NCBI GenBank assembly: GCA_964482435.1
Contig: CAYZXL010000021.1
Location: 1 to 64,000, forward strand
DNA length: 64,000 nucleotides
Source of the DNA: CAYZXL01 sp964482435
Lineage (GTDB): Bacteria > Auribacterota > JABMQX01
Direction: 5' to 3'
Part shown: positions 24,807 to 34,232 of the stretch, one piece after another
Numbering within the stretch: the stretch's first letter is position 1
How the letters are laid out: every line of letters begins with the position of its first letter
Notes under the pieces: model-generated
The model's input: only the letters and a program-made list of their open reading frames with translations
Told to the model about the DNA's origin: nothing
The model's database searches: none
Translations under genes and position numbers: made by a program

Positions 24807-25636
24807 GTCGGAGTGCTCTTCTCCTCAACAGGCTGTTCCTGGACGATAATCACGTCGGTCACGGGGAGCTTGACTTCGCGACCGTCTTCGAGGAGGACTT
24901 TCACTTTCTGACCTAACACTTCGTGGTCAACGATTCTCCCCGCGCCCATGGGGGTTGAGACGGGCGCTCCGAGGCGAGGGAGATTTCTGCTCAGCTCGAC
25001 ATAGGTTGTATGTTCAAACCGCAGGCAGCAGAGGAGGCGGCCGCAGATTCCGGAGATTTTGTTAGGATTCAGCGAAAGACGCTGGTCCTTTGCCATGCGG
25101 ATGTTGATTGGCTCAAAGTCTTTGAGGAATTTCGTGCAGCAAAGCGGCCGCCCGCAGCTTCCAAGGCCGCCCACCATTTTTGCCTCGTCTCTGACCCCTA
25201 TCTGCCGAAGTTCAATTCTGGAGCGAAAATGCCGTGCGAGGTCCTTGACCAGGTCCCGGAAGTCAACGCGCCCGTCGGAGGTGAAGTAGAAAATGATTTT
25301 GCTTCGGTCGAAGGAATATTCGACGTCCACGAGCTTCATGGGGAGGCTGTGCTGGCGGATTTTATCGAGGCAGACGCCACGGCCCTCTTCGGCGTCGCGG
25401 GTATTTTTGTTTATCTGATAGCGGTCGTTGATGGTGATTTTGCGGAGGACCATCCGCAAGGGCTCGTCGAAATTCTCCTCGGGGACGTGCTCGGGCTCGC
25501 TGACGACCTGGCCGTATTCCTCTCCCCGGTCGGCCTGGACGATGCAGTAGTCGTCCACCTTGAGGTCCATGTCACCGAGGCGGAAGTAATGGACTTTTCC
25601 TGCTTCTCTGAGACGAACTTGAATAACCGTGATCAT
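24770..25636 (-). CDS. ricT: PSP1-domain protein (RicT/YaaT family)
   Basis: The 288-residue protein is the RicT (YaaT) type PSP1 protein. It has the conserved cysteine blocks GGLGSCGRPLCCTKFL and GICGRLLCCLRFEH, known to take part in iron-sulfur binding in the Bacillus RicA-RicF-RicT complex, which affects RNA processing and phosphorelay. The N-terminal VIQVRLREAGKVHYFRL strand and a C-terminal tail of Pro, Glu and Thr are present. In many bacteria this gene sits next to holB and metG, exactly as here, except that a DNA methyltransferase gene lies between it and holB. No ricA or ricF homolog is in the window. Confidence 0.92.
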   Translation of the reverse strand: MITVIQVRLREAGKVHYFRLGDMDLKVDDYCIVQADRGEEYGQVVSEPEHVPEENFDEPLRMVLRKITINDRYQINKNTRDAEEGRGVCLDKIRQHSLPMKLVDVEYSFDRSKIIFYFTSDGRVDFRDLVKDLARHFRSRIELRQIGVRDEAKMVGGLGSCGRPLCCTKFLKDFEPINIRMAKDQRLSLNPNKISGICGRLLCCLRFEHTTYVELSRNLPRLGAPVSTPMGAGRIVDHEVLGQKVKVLLEDGREVKLPVTDVIIVQEQPVEEKSTPTCPPENSTSQPQ

Positions 25637-25756
25637 ATTTTCAAGCCCCCGGGCCTCACACCAATCGGCGTTGTCGCCGGGGGGCTTCTCCTCAACAAGC
25701 CGAACACGAACTCCCCTGCCCTCCGTGCGGGGAGAGCTATGCCACCGCCGGGCCGG

Positions 25757-26563
25757 CTATGCCACCGGCGAGTGGCCTTGCCTGAGCCTTTCTCTGGTCA
25801 ATTCGCAATATCTCTCGGAAATATCTATTCCGATGTGGCTTCTTCCGAGTGCATGGCCTACGGCGACAGTCGTGCCCGTCCCGCAGAACGGGTCGAGGAC
25901 GAGGTCCCCCTTGTTGCTGCTGGCCAGAATAATCCTTTCGAGGAGGCTCTCCGGCATCTGGCACGGGTGCTTGCCTACCCTTTCCTTAAACGTTCCGCAA
26001 ACGCGGGAGAAGTTCCACACGTCGTCGGGGACCCTGCCGTTCGGATGCGCCCTCCTATCGGCGTAAACGGTCTGCCGGGCGGAGGGGACGCGGATGGCGT
26101 CAATGTTGAAGGTGAAGTTCTGCTCGTCGAGAACCCAGTAGAAGATGTGAGTGTGGGCGCGAGAGAATTTCTTTCTCTGGTGCTGGCCGAACGTGTAATA
26201 CCAGATAATCCAGTTGCGAAGAAAAAGATTTTTACGACGCCCGATCATTCGGATTTCGGCGGCATATTCGTCGCCAATGGCGATGTAGAGGGAGCCGGTT
26301 TTTTTCAGGAGTCGGACAGCGGCGTCAATCCATTTCTCGGTCCAGGCGACATAGTCCCGGTACTCTCGGCTGTCGTCGGAGCTTTCGTATTGGATGCCGA
26401 TGTTGAAGGGGGGGTCGGCGAAGACAAGGTCAACGGACTCCGCCGGAAATGAGTTCATTATCTCGATGCAATCGCCCTGGTAGATTTCGTTGAGGCGGAA
26501 TGAGGCACGGCCGTCCTTCGTGCCCGGCAACTCGGTCTGAACCGCTGTTTCGGTGCGAGTCAC
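25757..26563 (-). CDS. Site-specific DNA methyltransferase (N6-adenine/N4-cytosine type, beta order)
   Basis: The 268-residue protein has catalytic motif IV as D50-P-P-F53 (FADPPFNIG) near the N-terminus. The S-adenosylmethionine-binding motif (LVLDPFCGTGTTVAVG) is near the C-terminus. That order defines beta-class amino-methyltransferases, a group that includes CcrM-like solitary enzymes. It should methylate adenine N6 or cytosine N4 in a short target. The start is GTG, and its first bases overlap the holB stop (GTGA), so it is translationally coupled to the clamp-loader gene. No restriction endonuclease is nearby, so it is probably an orphan regulatory or protective enzyme. The target cannot be deduced. 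Confidence 0.92.
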   Translation of the reverse strand: MTRTETAVQTELPGTKDGRASFRLNEIYQGDCIEIMNSFPAESVDLVFADPPFNIGIQYESSDDSREYRDYVAWTEKWIDAAVRLLKKTGSLYIAIGDEYAAEIRMIGRRKNLFLRNWIIWYYTFGQHQRKKFSRAHTHIFYWVLDEQNFTFNIDAIRVPSARQTVYADRRAHPNGRVPDDVWNFSRVCGTFKERVGKHPCQMPESLLERIILASSNKGDLVLDPFCGTGTTVAVGHALGRSHIGIDISERYCELTRERLRQGHSPVA

Positions 26564-27687
26564 GTTGCTACCACCTTCTTCTGGGCGGAAAGGAACAGAA
26601 CCTCCAGGGAAAATGCCAGGGGCAGGTTCAGAGCCAGCGCCCTGCGTGCTTCTTCGACCGCTTTCAGACCTGACAGAATCTGATCTCTCGACATACTAAC
26701 AGCGGAGTTGCGAATAGGCTCCGCCATGTCCGAGTTAGTAAGCATATCTGGCGATGCGCCCTCCTTGATTACTAACAAATCCCTGTACCAGGACGCAAGG
26801 AGATTCAAGACATCCTCCTGCTCTTCGCGGACGATGCTGGCGATGCGGGCGTTGCTTTCTTCGGACAGGTCGTCGCGCTCTTCTGCGGTGAAAGCTCTGC
26901 CGAGGGCTTTGATGCGCTTGTCCTCTTTTTGGCGGAGGCTGGCGGCAAGCTGCCTCAATTCCTCTTCGACGGCCTGAGCGGCGGCACGAATCTCGTGAAA
27001 GCTTCTGCGTGGGATGTCGGCGAGCAGGTTGAGAAAAGTCTTTCGGCGACTGAGATTCTCTCGGTCGAGGAGTCTCCTGGCGAAGCCCAATGAACCGCAG
27101 GAAAGGGAGGCGACGAGGTGGGCTTCCTCTTTGCCAACGCCCCATTTCTCGACGATAGCCGATTCCAACTCGTCCTTTGGAATGGGGAGAAAAGGAATTG
27201 GCTGACAGCGGGAGACAATGGTGGGAAGAAGCGCGGACGGGTTGGAGGTGACGAGGATGAGGACGCTTTCGCCGGGTGGCTCTTCGAGGGTTTTGAGAAC
27301 GGCGTTCTGGGCTTCATCGTTCATTCTGTCCGCCTCGACGATGATGAAGATTTTCCAGTCGGACTCGAAAGGCTTGAGACCGGCTTGAGGGATGAGGTTC
27401 TTTCTAATCTGGTCAATCTTGACGAGACGGCTTTTGCCGGTCGGTTTGTACCAGTGCACGTCGGGATGGTTTTCGGAATCCACCCGGCGGCAGGAAGAGC
27501 AGGCGTCGCAGAAATCGCTTTTCCCCTTCTGGCAAAGAAGGGCTTTGGCGAAGTTCAGGGCGGCGAGGCTTTTCCCAACGCCGTCGGGGCCGTGAAAGAG
27601 GTAGGCGGAGGCGACTCGTTTCGCCTCGAGGGCTCTTCGGAGGATGCTGATGGCTAATTTGTTTCCTACAAATGAGTTGAAGGACAT
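26560..27687 (-). CDS. holB: DNA polymerase III delta-prime subunit (clamp loader)
   Basis: The 375-residue protein is a HolB/DnaX-type clamp-loader subunit of the replisome. It has FVGNKLAISILRRAL, the Walker A loop GPDGVGKS (33-40), a four-cysteine zinc site (C52, C60, C63, C66), the IFIIVEADRMNDEAQNAVLK block, and VLILVTSNPSALLPTIVSRC with the SRC sensor motif. The C-terminal helical part is less conserved. It lies directly downstream of a membrane glycosyltransferase gene (52-base gap) and overlaps the methyltransferase start by four bases. Thymidylate kinase, a frequent neighbour, is not here. Confidence 0.93.
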   Translation of the reverse strand: MSFNSFVGNKLAISILRRALEAKRVASAYLFHGPDGVGKSLAALNFAKALLCQKGKSDFCDACSSCRRVDSENHPDVHWYKPTGKSRLVKIDQIRKNLIPQAGLKPFESDWKIFIIVEADRMNDEAQNAVLKTLEEPPGESVLILVTSNPSALLPTIVSRCQPIPFLPIPKDELESAIVEKWGVGKEEAHLVASLSCGSLGFARRLLDRENLSRRKTFLNLLADIPRRSFHEIRAAAQAVEEELRQLAASLRQKEDKRIKALGRAFTAEERDDLSEESNARIASIVREEQEDVLNLLASWYRDLLVIKEGASPDMLTNSDMAEPIRNSAVSMSRDQILSGLKAVEEARRALALNLPLAFSLEVLFLSAQKKVVAT

Positions 27688-27739
27688 GAATCACTGCTCC
27701 ATGATGACGTCGTGCCAGCGCTGGAGGTATCGTGCGGTT

Positions 27740-29524
27740 TCACGATGGCCCCTTTTCTTCCACCCCAAGACGGCGTTTGACTGCTTCGATCATATCTTTC
27801 CGGATAAGGAATGAACAGGTTCTTGCGTACCAAGTCCAGCCGAGGATTCTCCTGATTTGCGACAAACGGTAAAAGCTCTCGAGAGGGACGTAGTTTTCGT
27901 TCAGGTACGGGAGGATGAAGCTGGCGGCGCTTTTCTCGACGACTCCTATGCCCTCGAAAGAGATTTGCCGTTCTTCATGGGCGAGGATAATGAGGGCGGG
28001 CTTTCGGTTTTTCAAGTCGGCGATTAAGCGCTGACGGTGACACTCTCGCATGGATTCGGCGAAGGCTTTTCGGAAGAAGGGAGAAAGATGGTAGTAACGC
28101 GAGCCCGCGAGGCGCTGGCCAGCGAAATAGACGGAGGTGGGTGAGGCGCCGAGAAGAAGAATCCGATCGCCGGGCTTGGTCACGGTGCGGATGGCTCTTC
28201 CGATGTCGCGTTCGGCACGGAGCTCCCCCGAGGGCTGACGGCGGTTCGCCATCTCCGCTTTGTACTGACGGAGGTATTCCTTGACAGCATCGGCTGCGGA
28301 GACGACGCAGACCCTCAAGACGAGAGCGCCAACGAGGAGGCAGAGCAGGCGGCTTGCTGGGGTGAGCGTCCTGAGACGACGAAAAGCGGAGGGAACTTCA
28401 AAGCGGCGGCGCGCGGAGGCTCGGGTTGGTCGGACCCCTTCCCACATTGCCCGGAAAGCAAGACCGAGGAGGAAGGAGGAGGAGATTGCGACCTGGAGGT
28501 AATAATGCTCATAATATCTACCGCCGAGGGAAATGGCTGCGGCGTCGCAGAGAAAAGCGACAATCATGAGGACGGCGACCCGGCGAAGACGGGCGGGAAG
28601 CCACCAAATGAGCGGAGCAGCCAGGGCGGGGCTGATGAGAAAGGGACCCGTCGCCTGGAGGATTCGCCAGTGCTTCTGAAGGGCGGCTCCGAAGGTGAGG
28701 ACGTCGGGGTCGAGTGAACCAACCATATAGACGAAGCTGAAGAGATAGCTGGCTTCGATGTACTCCGGCCAGATTCCTTTTGCCAAAAAGTAGGCGGAGG
28801 AGAGGGCTTCGGGAAGAGCCGCGCCGAGGGCGAGTGCGACGAGCGCCCGGACCTTTTTCAAGAATGGAAGAAGCGAATCCTTTTGGCGCCAGAGAAGGCA
28901 AAGGACGATGAAGATGATTGAGATGCCGAAGGGCTGGCGGAATTGTGCCGCGACGCCGAGGAACAATCCCGACAGAAAGAAGTTCAGTCTGAGCGAACCC
29001 CTCACCCGGAGGGCGAAAAGGTACGCTAGCGCGTGGAAGGTGAGGGCGGATTCTTCGGTCAGGCCGCCGGAACGGATGATGAGCTTGATGCTGACGAAGA
29101 AGCAGTAGAAGAGAACCGAGAGGAGGGCTATGGGTGCGGAGAGATAGGCGCGGCAGAGGTAGAACAAAATCGTCGCCGAGATTGCGAGCCAGAAGATTTC
29201 GTGGAGCCGGACGGCGAGGATGGAGTAGCCGAAGAGGCAGATGGGTATTGAGTGGAACAGGGTGATGCCGGGGGGCTTGTGGTCCCAGAAGTCGCGGTAC
29301 GGGACCTCGCCATTTGCCAGCGCCATGCCGCCGTACAGAAACACGCCTTCGTCGTGGACGATGGCCGACGAAAACGTATAGTGGCGGCTGCCAACGAGAA
29401 CACCGAACAGGACGCACCACAGGATTATGGCCGCGACGACACGCACGCAACGACGTCGCCTGCGCGAGTTGTCGGGCGCAGAGAACTGCGGCTTCTCTTG
29501 TTCTTTTGTCTCACAATTGCTCAC
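27740..29524 (-). CDS. Integral-membrane glycosyltransferase (GT39/ArnT-like)
   Basis: The 594-residue protein has about ten or more membrane helices after a basic N-terminal tail (RRRRRCVRVVAAIILW). The first periplasmic loop carries HDEGVFLYGGMALANGEVPY and DFWDHKPPG, a typical acidic motif of the ArnT/PMT-like families that move sugars from polyprenyl-phosphate carriers. A long soluble C-terminal part (about 420-594) follows, with ERDIGRAIRTVTKPGDRILL and LIADLKNRKPALIIL. It overlaps the end of the upstream secreted-protein gene by 14 bases. It may glycosylate exported proteins or lipids; the acceptor is unknown. Confidence 0.88.
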   Translation of the reverse strand: MSNCETKEQEKPQFSAPDNSRRRRRCVRVVAAIILWCVLFGVLVGSRHYTFSSAIVHDEGVFLYGGMALANGEVPYRDFWDHKPPGITLFHSIPICLFGYSILAVRLHEIFWLAISATILFYLCRAYLSAPIALLSVLFYCFFVSIKLIIRSGGLTEESALTFHALAYLFALRVRGSLRLNFFLSGLFLGVAAQFRQPFGISIIFIVLCLLWRQKDSLLPFLKKVRALVALALGAALPEALSSAYFLAKGIWPEYIEASYLFSFVYMVGSLDPDVLTFGAALQKHWRILQATGPFLISPALAAPLIWWLPARLRRVAVLMIVAFLCDAAAISLGGRYYEHYYLQVAISSSFLLGLAFRAMWEGVRPTRASARRRFEVPSAFRRLRTLTPASRLLCLLVGALVLRVCVVSAADAVKEYLRQYKAEMANRRQPSGELRAERDIGRAIRTVTKPGDRILLLGASPTSVYFAGQRLAGSRYYHLSPFFRKAFAESMRECHRQRLIADLKNRKPALIILAHEERQISFEGIGVVEKSAASFILPYLNENYVPLESFYRLSQIRRILGWTWYARTCSFLIRKDMIEAVKRRLGVEEKGPS

Positions 29525-31019
29525 CGGTGATGCTCACGTTGTCAATCGCCCACCAGTAGTCGAACTGCGCTTCATGGAAACGCCATCTCACCTTGATGAT
29601 GCGACCGTCCGCAACGGGACCGAGGCCGAAGAACTTCGCGGTATCGGAGGACCAGTCGCCGGCTGTGCTGTCTCGGCTGAAGATATTCGTCCACGAAGAC
29701 CACGTGCTGGAATCGGGGTCGTAGGTGGAAACGTCGAGGTCGGTGATTTGCGGGTTCTGGGTGTCGTCTTCGTAACTGTTGATGTGGCATTTGAATTCGA
29801 CCGCGACGTTCTTGTAGCCCGTGAAGTCAATTGCTGGCGAAATGAGCTCTTCGTCGAGACGAGCGTCCTGGGCGAAATCCGAATTGGAAATCATGTAGTT
29901 TCCGGACATGCCGACGAGGTTGGGGTCCTGGGTGTTCAGAGGCTCGCCCGCCGTGTTCCACAGGCGCCACGTCGCCTCGGGCTTTCCGCAGCCGTTGACT
30001 CTGCTCCACCCGCCGATGGTTTCGACTTCTTCCGAGGTGTCATAGGCCTCGAAGTCGTCGGAGAAAATTACTTTTTGGTCAGGCGAGGGAGGTTCCTGGG
30101 GCCCGACGCGATAAAACGCCAAGCGAGCGGCGCCGGGATTGACTGAGCAACCCGATTCGATGTTGCCCTGAATGAGCGTCCAGGGCCCGGCGGGGTCGAG
30201 GGCCTCATAGAGGGCGGGGGTTCCGCCGATGTCCGCGATACCTTTCCATGAAAGGGCGAGGCGACCGTTCGCCCAGACAAGAGATTTCACCTGCGGGGCG
30301 GTGCTGACGACGATGTCATCGAAATAGGCGATGGCGGGGACATCGCTTTTGGTATTCAACTCGACGCTGCCGAAGGGGGAAACTAAATCTTCGAGGATGT
30401 TAGCGGGGCTGCCGGGGTGCTCCTGGTCGTCAACAAAGAATCGGCATTTTACGTCGGACTTAGGTATTCCGCCCGTAGGGAGGGGCCAGACGGGGTTCCA
30501 TTCCATGACGAAGGTGAGCTTGTGCCAGGCGGCGCCGGAAAGGAGCATTTGAGTGCCGTTGATCGGGAATTCCAACCGGATGTCGTCGGGCCAATTGCCC
30601 CGGACGACCATCTTCATGTACTGTTTGTAAGGGCTATATCCACGGAAGGCGATGTGCCGCATTAGCTGGCCGGAGGCGAAGTAAACCCAATAGGTCGCTG
30701 TCAGTTTTCCGGAGCTCATGACCTGGTCAATGAATCCCTCAAATTTCCACTGAACGGTGAGGTCTGTCCCGGAGCCGGTTTGGGCTTTGGAGAACTTGAG
30801 GTTTTTTGTGCCCGAAGGCGAGCCAGGGACGTCGGTGGCTTCGTCGGAGACAAGGCAACTGGCGCCAGTCCCCTCGTTGAAATACCAACTGCCGGAAGGG
30901 CGCTGTCCGACCTCATCGGACTCAAAGTCCTGCTGGAAGATTATCGGCTCCTGGGCTGCCGTTGCCCAGGCGAGCAGTAGCACAACAACTGTCATTCCCG
31001 TCGAGAACGATTTGCTCAT
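29511..31019 (-). CDS. Exported two-domain lectin-like (jelly-roll) protein
   Basis: The 502-residue protein starts at ATG 31019 (GGAGG upstream) and has a signal peptide (TGMTVVVLLLAWATAAQ). Domain one (about 22-240) looks like a concanavalin/LamG-type beta-sandwich: IIFQQDFESDEVGQRPSG, LTATYWVYFASGQ, and AYFDDIVVST. A middle module (about 245-310) has RLALSWKGIADI and ends AFYRVG; it is the module shared with the genes at 84, 37829 and 54225. Domain two (about 320-502) is MAM/choice-of-anchor-like: VIFSDDFEAYDTSEEVETIG, then ELISPAIDFTGYKNVAVEFK, and YWWAIDNVSITGEQL. It is probably a glycan-binding exported protein, part of the same run as the GH5 gene. Confidence 0.82.
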   Translation of the reverse strand: MSKSFSTGMTVVVLLLAWATAAQEPIIFQQDFESDEVGQRPSGSWYFNEGTGASCLVSDEATDVPGSPSGTKNLKFSKAQTGSGTDLTVQWKFEGFIDQVMSSGKLTATYWVYFASGQLMRHIAFRGYSPYKQYMKMVVRGNWPDDIRLEFPINGTQMLLSGAAWHKLTFVMEWNPVWPLPTGGIPKSDVKCRFFVDDQEHPGSPANILEDLVSPFGSVELNTKSDVPAIAYFDDIVVSTAPQVKSLVWANGRLALSWKGIADIGGTPALYEALDPAGPWTLIQGNIESGCSVNPGAARLAFYRVGPQEPPSPDQKVIFSDDFEAYDTSEEVETIGGWSRVNGCGKPEATWRLWNTAGEPLNTQDPNLVGMSGNYMISNSDFAQDARLDEELISPAIDFTGYKNVAVEFKCHINSYEDDTQNPQITDLDVSTYDPDSSTWSSWTNIFSRDSTAGDWSSDTAKFFGLGPVADGRIIKVRWRFHEAQFDYWWAIDNVSITGEQL

Positions 31020-31092
31020 GGTTCCTCCCTCCACCGTTGTTAGTTTCTGACCGGCTCGTGCCAACAGATGGCGACGACCGGCGACTTTTACT

Positions 31093-32547
31093 TCAGCTTT
31101 TTCCTGGGGCCTCAAGTTTAGCCGCGCCACCTTCCTGCCACGGATAGGGCAAATCCTTGAAAGCCTTCCAGGATTTGCTTGCGACATCGTACAGAAGCAA
31201 TCCGTACTCGGTGGAGACGACGAAGTTTCCGTTGTCGAGGATTTTCAGCGAATCGCCGCCCGGAATTCCCGCTTTCCCCTTGCCCGGAAATTCAACTTCA
31301 AACGCCGTCCAGGTCTTTCCGTCGAAGCGATAAATGGGATCGCGGGCGTGAGTAAACCAGACGTTATCGTTTTTGTCCACAGCGATGTTCCAGACCGTCT
31401 TGAGGGGGCAGCCGTTTGATTCGTTGTAGAGCGTCCATTTGCCGGACTTCTTGTCAAAGCAGCCGATGCCTTTGGACGGTTGGTCGCCGCCGACCCAGAC
31501 CTGTCCTTTGCTATCCTCGGCGACGGCGAGGAGACGGCCGCTTGGACAGTCGCTCTTGCCGTAAGACCAGAATCCGACGTCCCTGCCCCACCTGCATCCC
31601 CATTTGGCAAGGCCGCCGGGGTCCTGGATTTTGTCGTCCTTCTTCCAGGGGGAGACGCCCTCGACAGGTCTTCTCCAGGTTCCGCCGATGTCGCCGCCCT
31701 CCGGACGGTCGTAGAGGGCGAGCCAGAGAAGGGTCGGATCGTCGTGATCAATGGCGATGTCCATGACGTTATCGCAGGGAATGAGGTCGAAGTTCCCTGA
31801 CCAGTAGCGGCGCCAGGGGTCGCCTTCCACGCCCTTCTTCCATCGCGGGCGGATGCGGACAAGGCCCGCTTTTGGGCCGCCGGCCCAGGTGGAATCCCAG
31901 GAGAAGACAAGGGCGTAGGTGCCAATGTTCCTCGGTAAGAGGCCAATATCAGCCGTGTGGGGAATCCACTTTGTTCCGTCCCAGCGCGACAAGCCGAAGG
32001 CTTCCATCTCAGGGATGCCGCCACCGCTGACCCAGATGTTATTCTGGTCGTCCTTGCACAGCGCCGCAAAGCCGAGGAAGTCGGAGTGAAGGTTGTCGTC
32101 TTCGGTCATGCGGCGGACTTCTTTCATCTCTTTGAGGCTATAGATGCTGATGCCGCCCCAGCCGGTAGCCCAGATTTCGTCGCCGTTGATGAGCAAGGAC
32201 CATTTCCAGGGGAGGAAGAACTCCGGATAGAAGTCTCTCTCTCTTTTGAAATCGCCATCCGCGCCGCAATGGGGGCACTTATTGGCGTCGGCTTTCGGGT
32301 GCCAGCCGCATTTTTTGCATGTCACGGTGAGTTTGTCCTTGAGTTTTTCGGGGACGTATTCCCTGGCGAGCGGTTCGTTCATCATGGGGTCCTGCCTGGA
32401 CACCAGCAGTGCTGGGGCCGACCCGGTTTGGGGTTTCGGGGCGGGAGCGCTTTCCTCCTTCTGCCCGCACGAGCGAGAAAACCACAGGAGGCATGCGATA
32501 GCCAGCGCTGCACCCATAACTGCCAGAGCAAATGTGAGTCTCTTCAT
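31093..32547 (-). CDS. Exported zinc-ribbon protein with a beta-propeller
   Basis: The 484-residue protein begins with a hydrophobic segment (LTFALAVMGAALAIACLLWF), either a signal peptide or an anchor. The ATG at 32547 shares one base with the GH5 stop (TGATG) and has GGAGG upstream. Residues about 72-92 form a zinc ribbon with C-K-K-C and C-P-H-C, which is unusual outside the cytoplasm. The rest (about 105-470) is a propeller with repeating blades such as ICATGWGGISIYSL-like, NNIWVSGG, QVWVGGDQ, DNVWFTHARD and FVVSTEYGLLLYD. These match the Reg_prop blades of sensor proteins, but no kinase follows. It may sense or bind carbohydrate. Confidence 0.82.
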   Translation of the reverse strand: MKRLTFALAVMGAALAIACLLWFSRSCGQKEESAPAPKPQTGSAPALLVSRQDPMMNEPLAREYVPEKLKDKLTVTCKKCGWHPKADANKCPHCGADGDFKRERDFYPEFFLPWKWSLLINGDEIWATGWGGISIYSLKEMKEVRRMTEDDNLHSDFLGFAALCKDDQNNIWVSGGGIPEMEAFGLSRWDGTKWIPHTADIGLLPRNIGTYALVFSWDSTWAGGPKAGLVRIRPRWKKGVEGDPWRRYWSGNFDLIPCDNVMDIAIDHDDPTLLWLALYDRPEGGDIGGTWRRPVEGVSPWKKDDKIQDPGGLAKWGCRWGRDVGFWSYGKSDCPSGRLLAVAEDSKGQVWVGGDQPSKGIGCFDKKSGKWTLYNESNGCPLKTVWNIAVDKNDNVWFTHARDPIYRFDGKTWTAFEVEFPGKGKAGIPGGDSLKILDNGNFVVSTEYGLLLYDVASKSWKAFKDLPYPWQEGGAAKLEAPGKS

Positions 32548-34055
32548 CAGTTTCCTCCGTTGTTTGTCAGACTTTCCGCGCCCCATAGCACGCGCGGACA
32601 GTTTTGATTCGTTGTCTCGTCCTGCGCCGTATCAGCATGAGCTGGGAGCAGGTCGAGTCTCGCGATGCTCAGTTTAGGAAGCGTAAGCTCGCACCGGTCG
32701 CTTTCCAAATCCAGCGGACCCATCGGCTCGAAGGACTGCGTGGTTTCGTCCATGATGGACAAAAAGCCGAGCGGAGCATGGTCGAATCCGGTCAGCTCCA
32801 ATCTGAATCGTTTCTGAGCTTCTCGGTCTTTGTTTGAGACCAGCACGGAAATGCGGCCATGCGGCTCTCTGACTCCGTAGAGTGTAACATCCTCATCGGA
32901 CGGCTGGTCAAGAGCGAGAACGTCGCCTTCCTTTTCCAGGAAGAATCGGATGAGGTTGAGTTTTCGCTCGAAGGTGTAAAGGCGGCTTTCGGGAACGAAG
33001 TAGATGAACAGGTTGCAGTCGAAATGGGATTTCCAGTAGGGCTTGGACTCGCGCTGGATGTAGTTGAACATCGTCCAGCCAATCCCGAGTTCGTGGAAGA
33101 GCGAAATCTGATCCATCAGGTAAATCATGTCGGTCATCGGCGGGCAGTCGGAGACGCAGCCGAATTCGCCGCAGAAGAGTCGGACGTTGTGGTTCTGAGC
33201 GAAGCGAACCGGTGGCGCGAAGACGGCGCGGACACGGCGGCGGTTCCAGTATGTTCCTTTGATGATGCCCGGGTAGTAATAAGTATCGCCGTTGACGCTG
33301 AATGACCACGGACGTTTTTGCTGATGATAATCGTGAGGCTCGTAGTTATGGAAGCTGTAGATGATGTTGGGGTCGCCGATTGGAATAAGTCCGGTGAATT
33401 TTGAGGGGTTGGCACAGCCGATGGAGTCCACGATGATGGGGTGATTCTGGTCGAACTCCCGTATGGCAGCGGTTGCACGACGAGCGAGGTCGTTCCAGAC
33501 AGCAAAATCGTCGTCGGGAGGATTGGGTTCGTTGAGGAGCTCATAGGCGGCGACGCCGCCGCGATGGGCGAAGCGCAGAGCGATTTCCCGCCAAAGGTTC
33601 ACGAAACGGTCCTGGTATTCTCTAGGATCTTTAGAGCCGAAGTAGTGCTTCCAGATTCGCGTATCCTCCCATTTCCTTCGGCCAATGGCGTGGTGCATGT
33701 CGAGGATTGCGGGGAGGGAGTGCTTTTCGCACCATGCAACAAAGTTATCGAGGTACTGAAAGCCAGCTTCCTTGTACTGACCCGGGTTTTCCTCGTCCTC
33801 GAGAATCAAAGCGCTGAAACCAAAGCGGACGCATCTTGCGCCGATTGCTTTCAAGCGAATGACGTCCTCTTCCTGATACGGGTCCTTCAAGGGGGCCATG
33901 TGGATGCCGCGGAGCTCCGGGACGTGCCGGAGGACTTTCTGCGGGTCGAGGCGCACGGTTATTGGCGCACTCAGCGCCCAGGCCGGTGCCGAAGAAGCGA
34001 ACAACAATCCTGCCACTATGAGTGCAAGCAGAAACATAACGGGTGCTTTTGTCAA
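32547..34055 (-). CDS. Exported glycoside hydrolase of the GH5/cellulase clan
   Basis: The 502-residue protein has a signal peptide (FLLALIVAGLLFASSAPAWA). It is a GH-A clan (beta/alpha)8 barrel: the acid/base Glu is in YELLNEPNPP (E176) and the nucleophile Glu is in LFCGEFGC (E297). VRFGFSALIL and YSFHNYEPHDYH add further active-site residues. The barrel is followed by a C-terminal beta domain (about 385-470: DVTLYGVREPHGRISVLVSN). The enzyme would hydrolyse beta-linked glycans such as cellulose, mannan or related polymers. Start and stop are coupled to the next gene (TGATG). It heads a run of exported-protein genes that reaches into the glycosyltransferase gene. Confidence 0.9.
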   Translation of the reverse strand: MTKAPVMFLLALIVAGLLFASSAPAWALSAPITVRLDPQKVLRHVPELRGIHMAPLKDPYQEEDVIRLKAIGARCVRFGFSALILEDEENPGQYKEAGFQYLDNFVAWCEKHSLPAILDMHHAIGRRKWEDTRIWKHYFGSKDPREYQDRFVNLWREIALRFAHRGGVAAYELLNEPNPPDDDFAVWNDLARRATAAIREFDQNHPIIVDSIGCANPSKFTGLIPIGDPNIIYSFHNYEPHDYHQQKRPWSFSVNGDTYYYPGIIKGTYWNRRRVRAVFAPPVRFAQNHNVRLFCGEFGCVSDCPPMTDMIYLMDQISLFHELGIGWTMFNYIQRESKPYWKSHFDCNLFIYFVPESRLYTFERKLNLIRFFLEKEGDVLALDQPSDEDVTLYGVREPHGRISVLVSNKDREAQKRFRLELTGFDHAPLGFLSIMDETTQSFEPMGPLDLESDRCELTLPKLSIARLDLLPAHADTAQDETTNQNCPRVLWGAESLTNNGGN

Positions 34056-34232
34056 GCTGACACGAAGGAGTCTGGCCCCGACGTGCGTTTGAGTCGTCTG
34101 TCTTCCCCTTCGGTATTATTCCGCGCCCAGCCCGGGGTTTCAATATCGTTTCCGAGGAGCGGCGGAGAATGGAAGCCAGCACGCTTGATGCGCGATTACT
34201 CATTCCCTTCCTGACGCGCGAAGCACTCGGTC

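Noticed and set aside
25010..26452. 480-residue plus-strand open frame opposite ricT and the methyltransferase
   Set aside because: Both minus-strand genes have unmistakable family motifs; the plus-strand product has none.
25757..26563. Restriction-modification system
   Set aside because: No endonuclease or specificity gene lies on either side; neighbours are holB and ricT.
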